This document shows positions 16,918 to 25,133 of a DNA stretch of 64,000 nucleotides, one piece after another. Under the pieces are notes generated by a model. That model did not search any database and was not told the DNA's origin. It worked only from the letters and a program-made list of their open reading frames with translations. Source of the DNA: GWA2-66-18 sp964537395 (GTDB lineage Bacteria; Elusimicrobiota; Elusimicrobia; UBA1565; UBA9628); assembly GCA_964537395.1 (NCBI GenBank), contig CAZIBN010000002.1:1-64000 (forward strand). The letters run 5' to 3'. The position numbers and the translations under genes were made by a program. How positions within the stretch are numbered: position 1 is the first letter of the stretch; each line of letters starts with the position of its first letter.

Positions 16918-17400
16918 TTATGCGGCGGCCTTGTCGACGAGCGCGAACGTCATGGTCGCCTCGGCGACCATCTTGTCGCCCACGTACGACTCGCCCCTGA
17001 ACTTGCCCGCGCGGCCCAGCCGCAGGATCTCGATGTGATGCTTGAGCACGGTCCCGGGAAGCACGGGCGCGCGGAACTTGGCCTCGTCGATGCCCATGAA
17101 AAAGGCGATCTTGTTCTCGAAGCCGCCCTTGGAGAGAAGCATCGCGCAAGCGGTTTGTGCCATGGATTCAATGATAAGAACTCCCGGCATAACGGGTTGC
17201 CCCGGAAAGTGGCCCTCAAAAAATTGTTCGTTGGCCGTCACCATTTTTATTCCAATGCAGTACTTGTCTTCCTGAATCACTTCTATTTTATCCACGAGCA
17301 GAAAAGGATAGCGGTGGGGGATGGCCTTCTTGACTCCCATGATGTCGAGCGAGCGGACGGGCGCTCCGATGAACGGCGAGGGAATGGTTTCGGTGGTCAT
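16918..17400 (-). CDS. fabZ: 3-hydroxyacyl-ACP dehydratase FabZ
   Basis: 160 residues, hot-dog fold. The catalytic histidine is in AIPHRYPFLLVD and the catalytic glutamate region in FFEGHFPGQPVMPGVLIIES. FabZ dehydrates 3-hydroxyacyl-ACP and competes with LpxA/LpxD for the same substrates, which is why it commonly sits in lpx operons. Here it is a separate protein, not fused to LpxC as in some phyla. It has one base between it and lpxC and 5 nt to lpxA. Confidence 0.95.
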   Translation of the reverse strand: MTTETIPSPFIGAPVRSLDIMGVKKAIPHRYPFLLVDKIEVIQEDKYCIGIKMVTANEQFFEGHFPGQPVMPGVLIIESMAQTACAMLLSKGGFENKIAFFMGIDEAKFRAPVLPGTVLKHHIEILRLGRAGKFRGESYVGDKMVAEATMTFALVDKAAA

Positions 17401-17401
17401 G

Positions 17402-18295
17402 TTATTGAGCCTCCAGGGCGGGCGTTTTGGGTTTACGCAGCTTCTTGGCTGCGGCGTCGAGGAGCTTGGCGAACTCGACGTTGTGGGCGTGGCCGAGGCG
17501 CTCGGCCTCGATCTTCATCTTGAACAGCGGGCGGCCGATCAAGGTCAGGTCGCCGATGAGGTCGAGCATCTTGTGGCGCACGAACTCGTCGGGGAAGCGC
17601 AGCCCCTCCGCGTTCGTGTGAAAGCGGTCCTTGCCGATGACGATCGCGTTCTCGAGGCTGCCGCCCTGGGCCAGGCCCTGGGACTTGAGGTAGGCGACCT
17701 CGTTCTCGAAGCAGAAGGTGCGCGCGCGCGCGACCTCGGCGAGGTAGCTCTCGCGCTCGACGACCATCGACAGGGTCATCTTCGGCATGAGAGGGTGATC
17801 GTGGATGAGCGTGGCGACGATCTCGAACTTGTCGGAGGGTGTGGCGCGGTACTTCGCCCCGTCCTTGGCCGTGTAGGCGATCTCGTGCGGCAGATGCAGC
17901 CAGCGCTTCGGCGCGTCGAGGGTCTTCAAGCCCGCCCGGATGAGCGCCTCGATGAAAGGCAGCGCCGAGCCGTCCATGATGGGAGGCTCATTGGCCGTCA
18001 CCAGGATGTCGACGTTGTCGATGCCCAGCCCCGTGCAGGCGGACAGCACGTGCTCGACGGTGTGGACCTTGGCGTCGCCGAGGCCCAGGTTCGTGCCGCG
18101 CACGGTCGTGAGCACGAAGTCGAGGCGGGCCGGGATCATCGGCGTGCCCGTGAGGTCGGAGCGGAAGAAGCGGATGCCCGTGTTGGCGGGCGCGGGACGG
18201 AAGGAGATCTTGGACTTGTTGCCGGTGTGCAGGCCGACGCCCTCGAGCTCGACCTCCTTGCCGATCGTGATCTGAAGCGGGTTCTCGTCGTTCAT
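17402..18295 (-). CDS. lpxC: UDP-3-O-acyl-GlcNAc deacetylase
   Basis: 297 residues. Zinc ligands are visible: VHTVEHVLSA (first His), EFVRHKMLDLIGDL (second His and Asp) and the GHAHN catalytic histidine near the C-terminus. LpxC removes the acetyl group from UDP-3-O-acyl-GlcNAc, the committed step of lipid A synthesis and usually the regulated one. The C-terminus carries a short Lys/Ala/Pro tail. It is 11 nt downstream of lpxD and 1 nt upstream of fabZ. Confidence 0.96.
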   Translation of the reverse strand: MNDENPLQITIGKEVELEGVGLHTGNKSKISFRPAPANTGIRFFRSDLTGTPMIPARLDFVLTTVRGTNLGLGDAKVHTVEHVLSACTGLGIDNVDILVTANEPPIMDGSALPFIEALIRAGLKTLDAPKRWLHLPHEIAYTAKDGAKYRATPSDKFEIVATLIHDHPLMPKMTLSMVVERESYLAEVARARTFCFENEVAYLKSQGLAQGGSLENAIVIGKDRFHTNAEGLRFPDEFVRHKMLDLIGDLTLIGRPLFKMKIEAERLGHAHNVEFAKLLDAAAKKLRKPKTPALEAQ

Positions 18296-18306
18296 ATGTC
18301 GTTACC

Positions 18307-19365
18307 TCATTTCTGTGCGGACAGGCCGAGCTTTTTCTCGAGCTCCTTGACCTTGTCGAACAGCTCGGGCAGGCGGCTGAACAGCGCCTGGAGCTTGAAG
18401 GCTTCGCGGTGCGGGCGGCCGGGCGTGCCGAACAGGACGGTCTTGGCGGGCACGTCGCTCATGACGCCGGTCTGCGCGGTGATGATCGCGCCGTCGTTGA
18501 TCGTCAGGTGGCCGGCGACGCCCGCCTGGCCCGCGAGGATGACGTTGTTGCCGATCACCGTCGAGCCGGCGATGCCGGTCTGCGAGACCACGACGCAGTC
18601 GCGGCCGACCTTCACGTTGTGGGCGATCTGGACGAGGTTGTCGATCTGCGTGCCCGCCCTGATGATCGTCGAGCCGACGGCGCCGCGGTCGATCGTGACG
18701 TTCGCGCCGATCTCACACCCGGCCTCGATGACGACGTTGCCGATCTGCGGGATCTTCGTGTGCTTGCCGGTGGCCTTGTCGGTCAGGAAGCCGAAGCCGT
18801 CGGCCCCGATCACGGCGCCGGGGTGGATGATCACGCCGTCGCCGATCACGCAGTCGTCGCGGATGATGACCTGCGGGTAGATCAGGCAGTTGCGGCCGAC
18901 CTTCGCGTTGGCGCCGATGTACACCTGCGGCATGATGACCGTGTTCGCTCCGATCGCCGCCCCCCGCTCGATGACGACGAAGTCTCCGACGGAGACGTTG
19001 GGCCCGAGCGCGGCCTTGCCGTGGATGGAGGCCTTGGCGCTGTGCGTGGGGAGGATCTTGATCTTCCCGTTGTCATCGATGATCTTCACGAGCTTCGCGA
19101 AGGCGGCCCGCGGCTCCGTCACGATCACCTTGCCCTTCGCGGCGCAGGGAGTGTCCTTGAGATCGGGGGGCAGGAACAGGCAGCCGGCGGGCGCGGTCGC
19201 GGCGAGAGACGTGTACTTCCGGTTCTCGAGGAACACGGCGTCGGACGGGCCGGCATCGGCCAGGTCGGCGACGCTGGTCACCGTGTGATCGAGTTCGCCC
19301 AAGGCCTCGCCGCCCACGATGGCGGCGACATCCGTGATGGTGAGCGGCTTGGGAAGGGTTTTCAT
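18307..19365 (-). CDS. lpxD: UDP-3-O-acylglucosamine N-acyltransferase
   Basis: 352 residues: N-terminal uridine-binding domain (about 1-105), hexapeptide beta-helix (about 108-310) and C-terminal helix (LFDKVKELEKKLG). Family marks include ADGFGFLTDKATGKHTKIPQ, VTIDRGAVGSTII and the catalytic His in QIAHNVKVGRDC. It adds the second, N-linked acyl chain. It overlaps the Skp-like gene by 4 nt at its start. Confidence 0.96.
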   Translation of the reverse strand: MKTLPKPLTITDVAAIVGGEALGELDHTVTSVADLADAGPSDAVFLENRKYTSLAATAPAGCLFLPPDLKDTPCAAKGKVIVTEPRAAFAKLVKIIDDNGKIKILPTHSAKASIHGKAALGPNVSVGDFVVIERGAAIGANTVIMPQVYIGANAKVGRNCLIYPQVIIRDDCVIGDGVIIHPGAVIGADGFGFLTDKATGKHTKIPQIGNVVIEAGCEIGANVTIDRGAVGSTIIRAGTQIDNLVQIAHNVKVGRDCVVVSQTGIAGSTVIGNNVILAGQAGVAGHLTINDGAIITAQTGVMSDVPAKTVLFGTPGRPHREAFKLQALFSRLPELFDKVKELEKKLGLSAQK

Positions 19366-20327
19366 TGGGCCGGGACGACTCCGCGCAGCTGCTTCAAGAT
19401 CTTGTCGGTCAGGTCGACGGCGGGATGGCCATAGAGGGTCGCGGATTTATCCACGACGACGCTGACGCCCTCGCGCTTGGCGACCTCGGAGATGGCCCGG
19501 TACAGGCGCGCGAGCACCTGATCGGTCTTGCGGCCCTCGGCGTCGAGCAAGCTGCGCTCCGCGCCGAGGCGTTCGCGGTCTAATTCGTTCTGAAGGCGGT
19601 CGATGTCGACCTGTAAAGCAACAATCCTGCCGTCGAGCTCGAGCAGGCGCTGGGCGAGCGTGGGCCCGGCCGGCACGACAGGCGCCGCCGGCGTCGAGAT
19701 GATGACGACGGGCGTGACTGGTGCGGGGGCCGGGACGACGACTGGAGCCGGCGGCGCCGGGGGAGGCTGCGGTTCGCCGCGGTCGCGCGTCGGGTTCAGT
19801 GGAGAGGCGCCCGGACGCTCGAGGTTGAGCGGGCCGTCGGTCAGGCCGGGAAGATTGATCATGAGCGGGGCGGGAGCGGTCTGCGTGGACGTCTCCGGAG
19901 GCGCGGCCGTCACGGGCGCGGCGGGAGGTGCGGGCGTCGGGGCCATGGGCTTGGCGGGCAGCGGAGCGGGCAGGACCACGGGTTCTACGGGGAGCGGCGC
20001 GGGGACGGGCACCGAGACGGTCGGCGTGGAGCGGGCGAGGTCCTCACGCTCGATCTTGATCGTGCCAAGCGCCTGACGCTGGCGCAGGAGCTCGGCCTTT
20101 TTCGTGTTGACGCGCTCCTCGGCCTGGCGGACGAGCTCCTCGAGGCCGTCGCGCGCGCGCGTGGCGTCGGGGCTGGCCGTGAACAGGCGCTTCATGTCCA
20201 CGAAGCCCACGCTGCCGCGCTCGGCGCGGTTTTCCTCGAGAGACAGCTCGATGGCGCGCGCGGTGGCCGCGGAAAGCAAAGACGAAACACAAAGGCACAA
20301 AGACACGAGCAAAGAGGTCGGTTTCAT
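19362..20327 (-). CDS. OmpH/Skp-like periplasmic chaperone with proline-rich insertion
   Basis: 321 residues; typical Skp proteins are about 160-170. Signal peptide 1-24. Residues 38-100 match the Skp beginning (GSVGFVDMKRLFTASPDATRARDGLEELV). Residues about 101-222 are a Pro/Ala/Val-rich spacer. Residues 223-321 resume the helical arm and end with the Skp-type strand EVAKREGVSVVVDKSATLYG followed by DLTDKILKQL. The split lies where the two helices of the tentacle should meet, so the insertion replaces the tip. Position between bamA (stop and start overlap by one base) and lpxD is the classical one. Chaperoning of outer-membrane proteins is the likely role. Confidence 0.85.
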   Translation of the reverse strand: MKPTSLLVSLCLCVSSLLSAATARAIELSLEENRAERGSVGFVDMKRLFTASPDATRARDGLEELVRQAEERVNTKKAELLRQRQALGTIKIEREDLARSTPTVSVPVPAPLPVEPVVLPAPLPAKPMAPTPAPPAAPVTAAPPETSTQTAPAPLMINLPGLTDGPLNLERPGASPLNPTRDRGEPQPPPAPPAPVVVPAPAPVTPVVIISTPAAPVVPAGPTLAQRLLELDGRIVALQVDIDRLQNELDRERLGAERSLLDAEGRKTDQVLARLYRAISEVAKREGVSVVVDKSATLYGHPAVDLTDKILKQLRGVVPAQ

Positions 20328-22870
20328 TAGAATAGAGGTCCTAGGCCGAAGTTGATTTGATACAGGCGTTCGCCGTTGCGGTGGTTGAGGCCATAGCCGT
20401 AGTCGAGTCGGATCGGGAAGGCGGGGGTCACGAAGCGCAGGCCTAAGCCGACGTCGGTCTTGATGTTCGTCGTGCCCGAGCCGATGCGGCCGTTGACGTC
20501 GCGAACGCGGTCCCAGGCGCCGCCCGCGTCGGCGAAGATCACAAGCTTGACGATCGTTTTCTTGCGTTCGCGAGCGAGCGGGAAGCCGAACTCGACGTTC
20601 GCCACGCTGTAGATCTTGCCGCCCTGGGGGAAGCCGGCCTCGCCGGAAGGCGAGTAGCCGCGCAGGGAGTCTTGGCCGCCGATGAAGTAGCGGTCCTGGA
20701 CCGGCACATGCCGGGTCTTGTTGAACTGGGTCACGTAGCCGCCGCGGTGGTAGCCAGAGATCACGAAGGGCCAGTCCTCGATGCTGAAGAGAGTGTAATG
20801 GCCCTGGTTCGTGAGGCTGGGCTTGAAGAAGTGGATGTCACCCTGGAACGGTCCGCCCGAGAGCAGGGCGCCCACGCCGTGGCGGGTGCCGCGGGCCGGA
20901 TCCCAGATGCTGTCGCGCGTGTCGCGGGAGAATTCCGCGCCGAACGAGGACTGGATGCTGGTGCCCTCGGTGAGCGCGCCCCTGAACTGGTCCTGCACGT
21001 TCTCGATCGAGATCCGCGCCAGGCCGTAGGTCAGGTTGAGCTGATATTTGTCTTCCTCGAACCGGGGTCCGAGGCGGATCGAGCCTCCCATGCGCCGCTC
21101 GACATAGGCGGACAACGAGGTGTCGAACGGGTTGACCCGCCGGGTGTTGTAGACGTCGAAGCCGAGGCTCGTCGGGCTGTTGCCCACCCAGGGCGTCGTC
21201 CAGCTCACCGAGTAGTCCTGCACGCGCTTGCCGAACGACCATTGGATGGAGCCCTTCTGCGCGCGGCCGAACAGATTCAGATGCTGGAGGGACAGGGTGC
21301 CGATCAGGCCGTCCACCGACGAGTAGGCGGCGCCGGCCGTCAGGATGCCGGGCTTGCCCTCGGCCACGTCGAAGGTCAGGTCGACCTTGTCGGGATCCGA
21401 GGGCGTGGGCTGAAGATCGAGGTCGACGTCGTCGATGAAGCCGAGGTTGCGGATCTTCTCGATGCTGCGGCGCACGCGCGAGGAGCGGAAGATGTCGCCG
21501 GGCTTGATGACGATCTCGCGGCGCAGGACGAAGGTCTTGGTCGCCTTGTTGCCCTCGACGTCCACGTGGCCGACGTAGGAGATGGGGCCCTCGACGATCT
21601 CGAAGAGCACGTCCATGCGGTCCGTCTTGGGGTTCAGGGTTTTGACCGGGTTGATGCGGGTGCGCAGGCGGCCGCGGTCGGAGTAAAGCTCCTGGACGGC
21701 CCGTATGGTCTCCTCGAACTTCTCCTGGCTGAAGACCTTGCCCTTGCGGTACTCGACGGTCTTGGCGACCTCGCTCGAGGTGTAGATCAGGTGGCCCGTG
21801 AAGGTCGTCTCGCCGAAGCGATAGGAGCGGCCTTCGGTCACACCGAAGGCGATATTAATACGGGTCTTGTCGGCGCTGAGAGTGATGAGCGGGCTTGAGA
21901 TGGCGATATCGAGGAAGCCGTTGTTCTTGTAGTGCGCCTCGATCTTCCGGACGTCCTCGGGCAGGTCCTTCTCGAAGTAGACCTTCTTGCGGGCGTTCTT
22001 CATCAGCTTCAGCAGAACCTTGCGCTTGAAGGACTTGGCCCCGCTGAACTCGACGAGCTCGATGCGCGACTTCGCGCCTTCGGCTACCTTGAAGATCAGC
22101 TCCACCGTGGCGGTCTTGGTGTCGGTCTTGACCTCGGGCTCGACTGAGGCGTCAAGGAAGCCTTTCTCGTGATACTTCGCGATCAGCTTCCCTTGATCCT
22201 CGTCGAGCTTGGTCCGGTCGAAGGGGTCCTTGTTCTTGAGGGTGAGGATGTCGGAGAGCGCGCCGCGCGAGAGCTTCTTCTGGCCCGCGAAGGTGATCTT
22301 GCGGATCACGGGCTTCTCCCTGACGACGAAGTTGAGCAGAACCTGGCGGTCGGCGCCGGCGGCCTTGCGGAAGTGCTCGGGGACCTTCTTTTCGAGCAAG
22401 GTGATCTCCGCGCCGACACGCTCGAACAGGCCCAGGCCGAGCAGGGACTGGATATCCTTGTCGAGGTCGGGGCGGTCGTACAGGTCGCCCTTGCGGCCCT
22501 TGATGGCGCCGCGGATCGTGGAGAGCTTGGTGTTCTGCAACCCGTCGGCCTTGATGTCGCCGATGACCCAGGGGCGGGGCACCACTCCGGAGGCCGCCTC
22601 GACGGGTGCCGCCGTGGAAACGGAGGGGACCGCGTAGCCGGTCGCCAGGCCGGGCAAGGGCTGGGCCGTGGTCGAAACGGCCAAGGTTTCGGTCGAAATG
22701 GAGGGGGCCGTCGACAGGGAGGCTGTCGAGACCACTGGCGCGGCGGCTGCGGTTTCGGTCGAAACCGACGGCAACTCAGGAGAAGGCGATGTCACGGAGG
22801 ACACCGTCTGCCCCAGAGCCGACGACGACAGCACGGCCGCGGCGATAACGCTCATAAGGAAGCTTTTCAC
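20327..22870 (-). CDS. bamA: Outer membrane protein assembly factor BamA
   Basis: 847 residues. Signal peptide (to about 20, SSALGQ), then a Ser/Thr/Pro/Ala-rich extension at about 21-97 with repeated VSTE-like units. POTRA domains follow from about 100 (VIGDIKADGLQNTKL...) to about 480, and the C-terminal beta-barrel includes RYFIGGQDSLRGY (the family R-G-Y motif) and an aromatic C-terminus (FGLGPLF) that acts as the beta-signal. BamA inserts beta-barrels into the outer membrane. The start is GTG 22870; an in-frame ATG at 22855 is an alternative with a shorter signal peptide. It is the first gene of the 14-kb envelope operon. Confidence 0.95.
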   Translation of the reverse strand: MKSFLMSVIAAAVLSSSALGQTVSSVTSPSPELPSVSTETAAAAPVVSTASLSTAPSISTETLAVSTTAQPLPGLATGYAVPSVSTAAPVEAASGVVPRPWVIGDIKADGLQNTKLSTIRGAIKGRKGDLYDRPDLDKDIQSLLGLGLFERVGAEITLLEKKVPEHFRKAAGADRQVLLNFVVREKPVIRKITFAGQKKLSRGALSDILTLKNKDPFDRTKLDEDQGKLIAKYHEKGFLDASVEPEVKTDTKTATVELIFKVAEGAKSRIELVEFSGAKSFKRKVLLKLMKNARKKVYFEKDLPEDVRKIEAHYKNNGFLDIAISSPLITLSADKTRINIAFGVTEGRSYRFGETTFTGHLIYTSSEVAKTVEYRKGKVFSQEKFEETIRAVQELYSDRGRLRTRINPVKTLNPKTDRMDVLFEIVEGPISYVGHVDVEGNKATKTFVLRREIVIKPGDIFRSSRVRRSIEKIRNLGFIDDVDLDLQPTPSDPDKVDLTFDVAEGKPGILTAGAAYSSVDGLIGTLSLQHLNLFGRAQKGSIQWSFGKRVQDYSVSWTTPWVGNSPTSLGFDVYNTRRVNPFDTSLSAYVERRMGGSIRLGPRFEEDKYQLNLTYGLARISIENVQDQFRGALTEGTSIQSSFGAEFSRDTRDSIWDPARGTRHGVGALLSGGPFQGDIHFFKPSLTNQGHYTLFSIEDWPFVISGYHRGGYVTQFNKTRHVPVQDRYFIGGQDSLRGYSPSGEAGFPQGGKIYSVANVEFGFPLARERKKTIVKLVIFADAGGAWDRVRDVNGRIGSGTTNIKTDVGLGLRFVTPAFPIRLDYGYGLNHRNGERLYQINFGLGPLF

Positions 22871-22886
22871 CGGATTGGCCAGTATA
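22871..22886 (-). promoter_or_regulatory. Probable promoter of the bamA-lpx operon
   Basis: Minus strand shows TATACT (22886-22881) 10 bases before GTG 22870, implying a leader of only about 3 nt. It lies directly at the end of the upstream terminator U-tract. No clear -35. Confidence 0.4.
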
Positions 22887-22888
22887 TC

Positions 22889-22925
22889 AAAAAGGGCGGG
22901 CCCCCTTCCCAGGAGGCCCGCTTTT
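22889..22925 (-). terminator. Intrinsic terminator between secreted-protein gene and bamA
   Basis: Stem GCGGGCC / GGCCCGC (22921-22915 with 22902-22896, perfect 7 bp) with a 12-nt loop, followed on the minus strand by CCTTTTTGAT. The opposite strand also ends in TTTTCCTT, so it could work both ways. It separates the 22943 gene from bamA. Confidence 0.85.
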
Positions 22926-22942
22926 CCTTATATGAACCCAAT

Positions 22943-23299
22943 TTAGGACTTGACGAACGCGCTATCGCTGGCTTCGGCATGAGCCTGGCTTCTCCCGGAA
23001 AGGCCGTCGAATGAGATCGAACCTGGGCCCGTCTCGACTTTAACGGGGGGCGGGACAGGCGTCGCCATCTTGAAGCGCGCTTCGCACCCTTTGCGCAGCC
23101 GCCCCGTCCGGGGCTTGCTCCGGGCTTTGAGGACGAAGGCATTGCCCTCGGGCACCAAAGTGAGGACGCACAGCTCGGCATCGAACTGGGTCATCTCCAC
23201 CGCGATCCCGGCGCTGCTGACCTCGACCGTGATGCCGCCCTCGGAGGCGTTCGCCCCGGACGCGCACGCCAGCATCGCCGCCGCCAAAATGATCCTCAT
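22943..23299 (-). CDS. Small secreted protein of unknown function
   Basis: 118 residues with a signal peptide (MRIILAAAMLACASGANA). The mature protein has two cysteines (ELCVLTLVPEG and RKGCEARFK) spaced to form a disulfide, a beta-rich first half and a Lys/Arg-rich centre. Start ATG 23299 has a strong Shine-Dalgarno (AAGGAGA), unlike most genes nearby. It is divergent from the XRE regulator, and the regulator's palindrome (23413-23429) lies about 120 nt upstream of this start, a spacing similar to that in two other secreted-protein operons. It may belong to the same regulon. Confidence 0.65.
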   Translation of the reverse strand: MRIILAAAMLACASGANASEGGITVEVSSAGIAVEMTQFDAELCVLTLVPEGNAFVLKARSKPRTGRLRKGCEARFKMATPVPPPVKVETGPGSISFDGLSGRSQAHAEASDSAFVKS

Positions 23300-23412
23300 G
23301 ACGCTCTCCTTGGTCCGCCTGACTTCACCCTACACTACGGGCGGCGGGGAGAATAGGTTTCGTTTTGTGCGCGCTCTAAATCCGCAGCGGGCGGTTCAGA
23401 GGTTGCACCTAG

Positions 23413-23429
23413 GTATTGCGCCGCAATAC
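23413..23429. promoter_or_regulatory. Operator palindrome GTATTG-N5-CAATAC (site 1)
   Basis: Perfect inverted repeat GTATTG CGCCG CAATAC. It overlaps the expected -35 position of the promoter of the regulator gene at 23453, so binding would repress that gene. A site with identical half-sites is at 30107-30123 and a variant at 26563-26577. Confidence 0.65.
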
Positions 23430-23440
23430 ATCGAATGACA

Positions 23441-23452
23441 TATACTACACGG
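23441..23452 (+). promoter_or_regulatory. Leaderless promoter of the regulator gene
   Basis: TATACT (23441-23446) followed by six bases and ATG 23453. No Shine-Dalgarno. The palindrome at 23413-23429 sits immediately upstream. Confidence 0.55.
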
Positions 23453-24295
23453 ATGAAGAAGCCCTATCCTTTCGCCGCCGTGCTGGCCCGCGTGCGCCGC
23501 GAGCAGGGCTTTGCCAACGCCCATTCGTTTTATAAGGCCCGTGACGGACGCCGGACCTTCGGCCTGTCTTTCGCCAACTACATGGCCCTCGAGAGAGGCC
23601 TGAGCCTGCCCAAGGCGTGGCGGCTGGTGGTGATACTCAAGGCGCTGGATCTCACCGATGCCGCTCCTCAATGGAAGGAGCTGGTCCGCTCCTACCTCAC
23701 CTGCCTGCTTGGCTCCGACGCGCTCCTCAAAGGCCTCGAGCCCGCTCCCGCGGTCTCGGCGGCGTTGACGAGCGACGAGGTCGGCCGCCAGGCTCTCAGC
23801 CAGCGCGCCGCGCAGCTCGAGCTCGGGCAGTGGCGTGTGCTCGCCGCGGATCCAACGGCTTATTACTGTCATGTCTATCTCGTCAACACGCCCGGGTGGT
23901 CGGGCGCGGACGAGATCGCCGATGCGCTCGCGCTGCCCGCGACGACGGTGAAAAAGGCCTTGAAGGCCCTCTCCACGGCGAAGATCATTGAGTTCGTCGG
24001 CGCCCGCGCACGCAGCCCCTTCGTCTACAAGTACCTTCAGACCTTGCCGCTGCTGCCCGCCACGGTCCATCTGAAGTCGCCTATCCTCAAGAGTCGCGAA
24101 GCCTTCGCGGCCGGACGCGGGCTGCTCGCTCTGCGCAGAAATGTGACGACGCGCATGACGAAGGCCGGCCTCGACCGCTATTTCCAGAAGCTGGCCGAGA
24201 CCGTCACCTTGTCGGGCGTTTACGGCGACGCGGAGAAGTCCGACGATTCCGATGTCTACTTCGTCGACGCGCGGATCTTCAAGATCTTCGACTAG
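23453..24295 (+). CDS. XRE-type HTH / winged-helix transcriptional regulator
   Basis: 280 residues from ATG 23453 (MKKPYPFAAVLARVRREQGF); an in-frame ATG at 23435 lies inside the promoter. Residues about 8-65 resemble a Cro/CI-type helix-turn-helix with a loop insertion (VLARVRREQGF, then LSFANYMALERGLSLPKAWR). The central part contains a winged-helix-like segment (ADEIADALALPATTVKKALK, then LSTAKIIEF). The C-terminal part (YLQTLPLLPATVHLKSPI onward) resembles the DUF4423/TIGR02147 style of regulators in Fibrobacter-like bacteria. The palindrome at its own promoter and near copies upstream of secreted-protein operons make it the candidate regulator of the 22.9-30 kb region. Confidence 0.75.
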   Translation: MKKPYPFAAVLARVRREQGFANAHSFYKARDGRRTFGLSFANYMALERGLSLPKAWRLVVILKALDLTDAAPQWKELVRSYLTCLLGSDALLKGLEPAPAVSAALTSDEVGRQALSQRAAQLELGQWRVLAADPTAYYCHVYLVNTPGWSGADEIADALALPATTVKKALKALSTAKIIEFVGARARSPFVYKYLQTLPLLPATVHLKSPILKSREAFAAGRGLLALRRNVTTRMTKAGLDRYFQKLAETVTLSGVYGDAEKSDDSDVYFVDARIFKIFD

Positions 24296-24312
24296 GAATC
24301 TGATGATCTACT

Positions 24313-24445
24313 ACCGATTGCGCCGATCGGTCCGGCTCATCCATGTTCATTCAGCTACTAACAGATTGTTAGCAGCTCACTCCAGATGCTCCTGCCCCGG
24401 CTGGATGTAGATTGCAACGAGCTCGGGGCAACGGCATCTACATCC
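24313..24445. repeat. Three successive inverted repeats in a convergent gap
   Basis: Between the regulator and HEAT-repeat gene ends lie three hairpins: ACCGAT-7nt-ATCGGT (24313-24331), AGCTaCTAACA-GAT-TGTTAGcAGCT (24353-24377) and GGATGTAGAT-23nt-ATCTACATCC (24403-24445). None has a U-tract. They could be factor-dependent terminators or mRNA 3'-end stabilisers for the two converging units. Confidence 0.55.
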
Positions 24446-24463
24446 GACTGCTTGCTCAGTTTC

Positions 24464-25132
24464 CTAGCGAATCATCGCGCTGCTTTTCACGACCTTGATC
24501 GATTTCAACGCGGCCGCAGCGGCTTCGCGCACGCTTGCGTCCTTGTCTGCCGCCGCCGCCATGATGAGGTTGGCGATGATGGGATTCTCTTGGTTAAGGA
24601 GGCCGGTCGGGGTGTATTGCGTGATGGTTCCGAGCACTCGCGCCGCCTCAGCCCTCACCTTGGGCTCAGAGTCGGTCAGCGAAGGGATAAGCGTCGCGCC
24701 GATGGGGCTGACGAAGGCGTTGGGGACGTCCTTGATGCTCGAGATCATGCCGACGGCGCGTATGGCTCGGACGCGGACGGCTGGATCGCGATGGTCGACC
24801 ATCAGGTTGACCAGCTTGTAGATGACCCTGCAGTACTCGTCGTTGGTGATGTTGAGCTGGCCGACCGACGCGATGATGCGCTCCGCCGCCTCATCGGTCG
24901 TCGCTCCCAGGGAGGCGATCGTCAGACGCAGGACGTCCTCGCGGCTGTGCACGACCCGCGGTTCATCGTAGATATCCATCGGGACGGCGTTCACTGAGGG
25001 CTGGGCCTGGACGGCGTGCGTCTCGATCGCCGAAAGTGAGGCGGCGAAGTCCGAGTCCGTGGACGCATGAGCCCCGAGCGAGCTCAAAACGGTTCCGAGC
25101 GCCAGCATCGCGGCGAGAGGCTTGATGGTCAT
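24464..25132 (-). CDS. Secreted HEAT-repeat protein
   Basis: 222 residues. Signal peptide MTIKPLAAMLALGTVLSSLGAHA. From about residue 100 onward the sequence is HEAT-like: DPAVRVRAIRAVGMISSI, then SEPKVRAEAARVLGTITQ, then KDASVREAAAAALKSIKV, three alpha-helical repeats that normally bind proteins. The upstream part (about 60-100) may be another, weaker repeat. It is the second gene of a two-gene unit, one base after the triplicate-domain secreted protein, and should share its regulation. Periplasmic protein-binding scaffold is the best guess. Confidence 0.75.
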   Translation of the reverse strand: MTIKPLAAMLALGTVLSSLGAHASTDSDFAASLSAIETHAVQAQPSVNAVPMDIYDEPRVVHSREDVLRLTIASLGATTDEAAERIIASVGQLNITNDEYCRVIYKLVNLMVDHRDPAVRVRAIRAVGMISSIKDVPNAFVSPIGATLIPSLTDSEPKVRAEAARVLGTITQYTPTGLLNQENPIIANLIMAAAADKDASVREAAAAALKSIKVVKSSAMIR

Positions 25133-25133
25133 G

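Noticed and set aside
16918..18295. LpxC-FabZ fusion protein as found in some phyla
   Set aside because: There is a stop for lpxC and a separate fabZ start ATG, with one base between the coding regions.
23435..23452. ATG 23435 as start of the XRE regulator
   Set aside because: The 18 bases from this ATG to 23453 contain the TATACT box of the promoter, so a message started there cannot include it.
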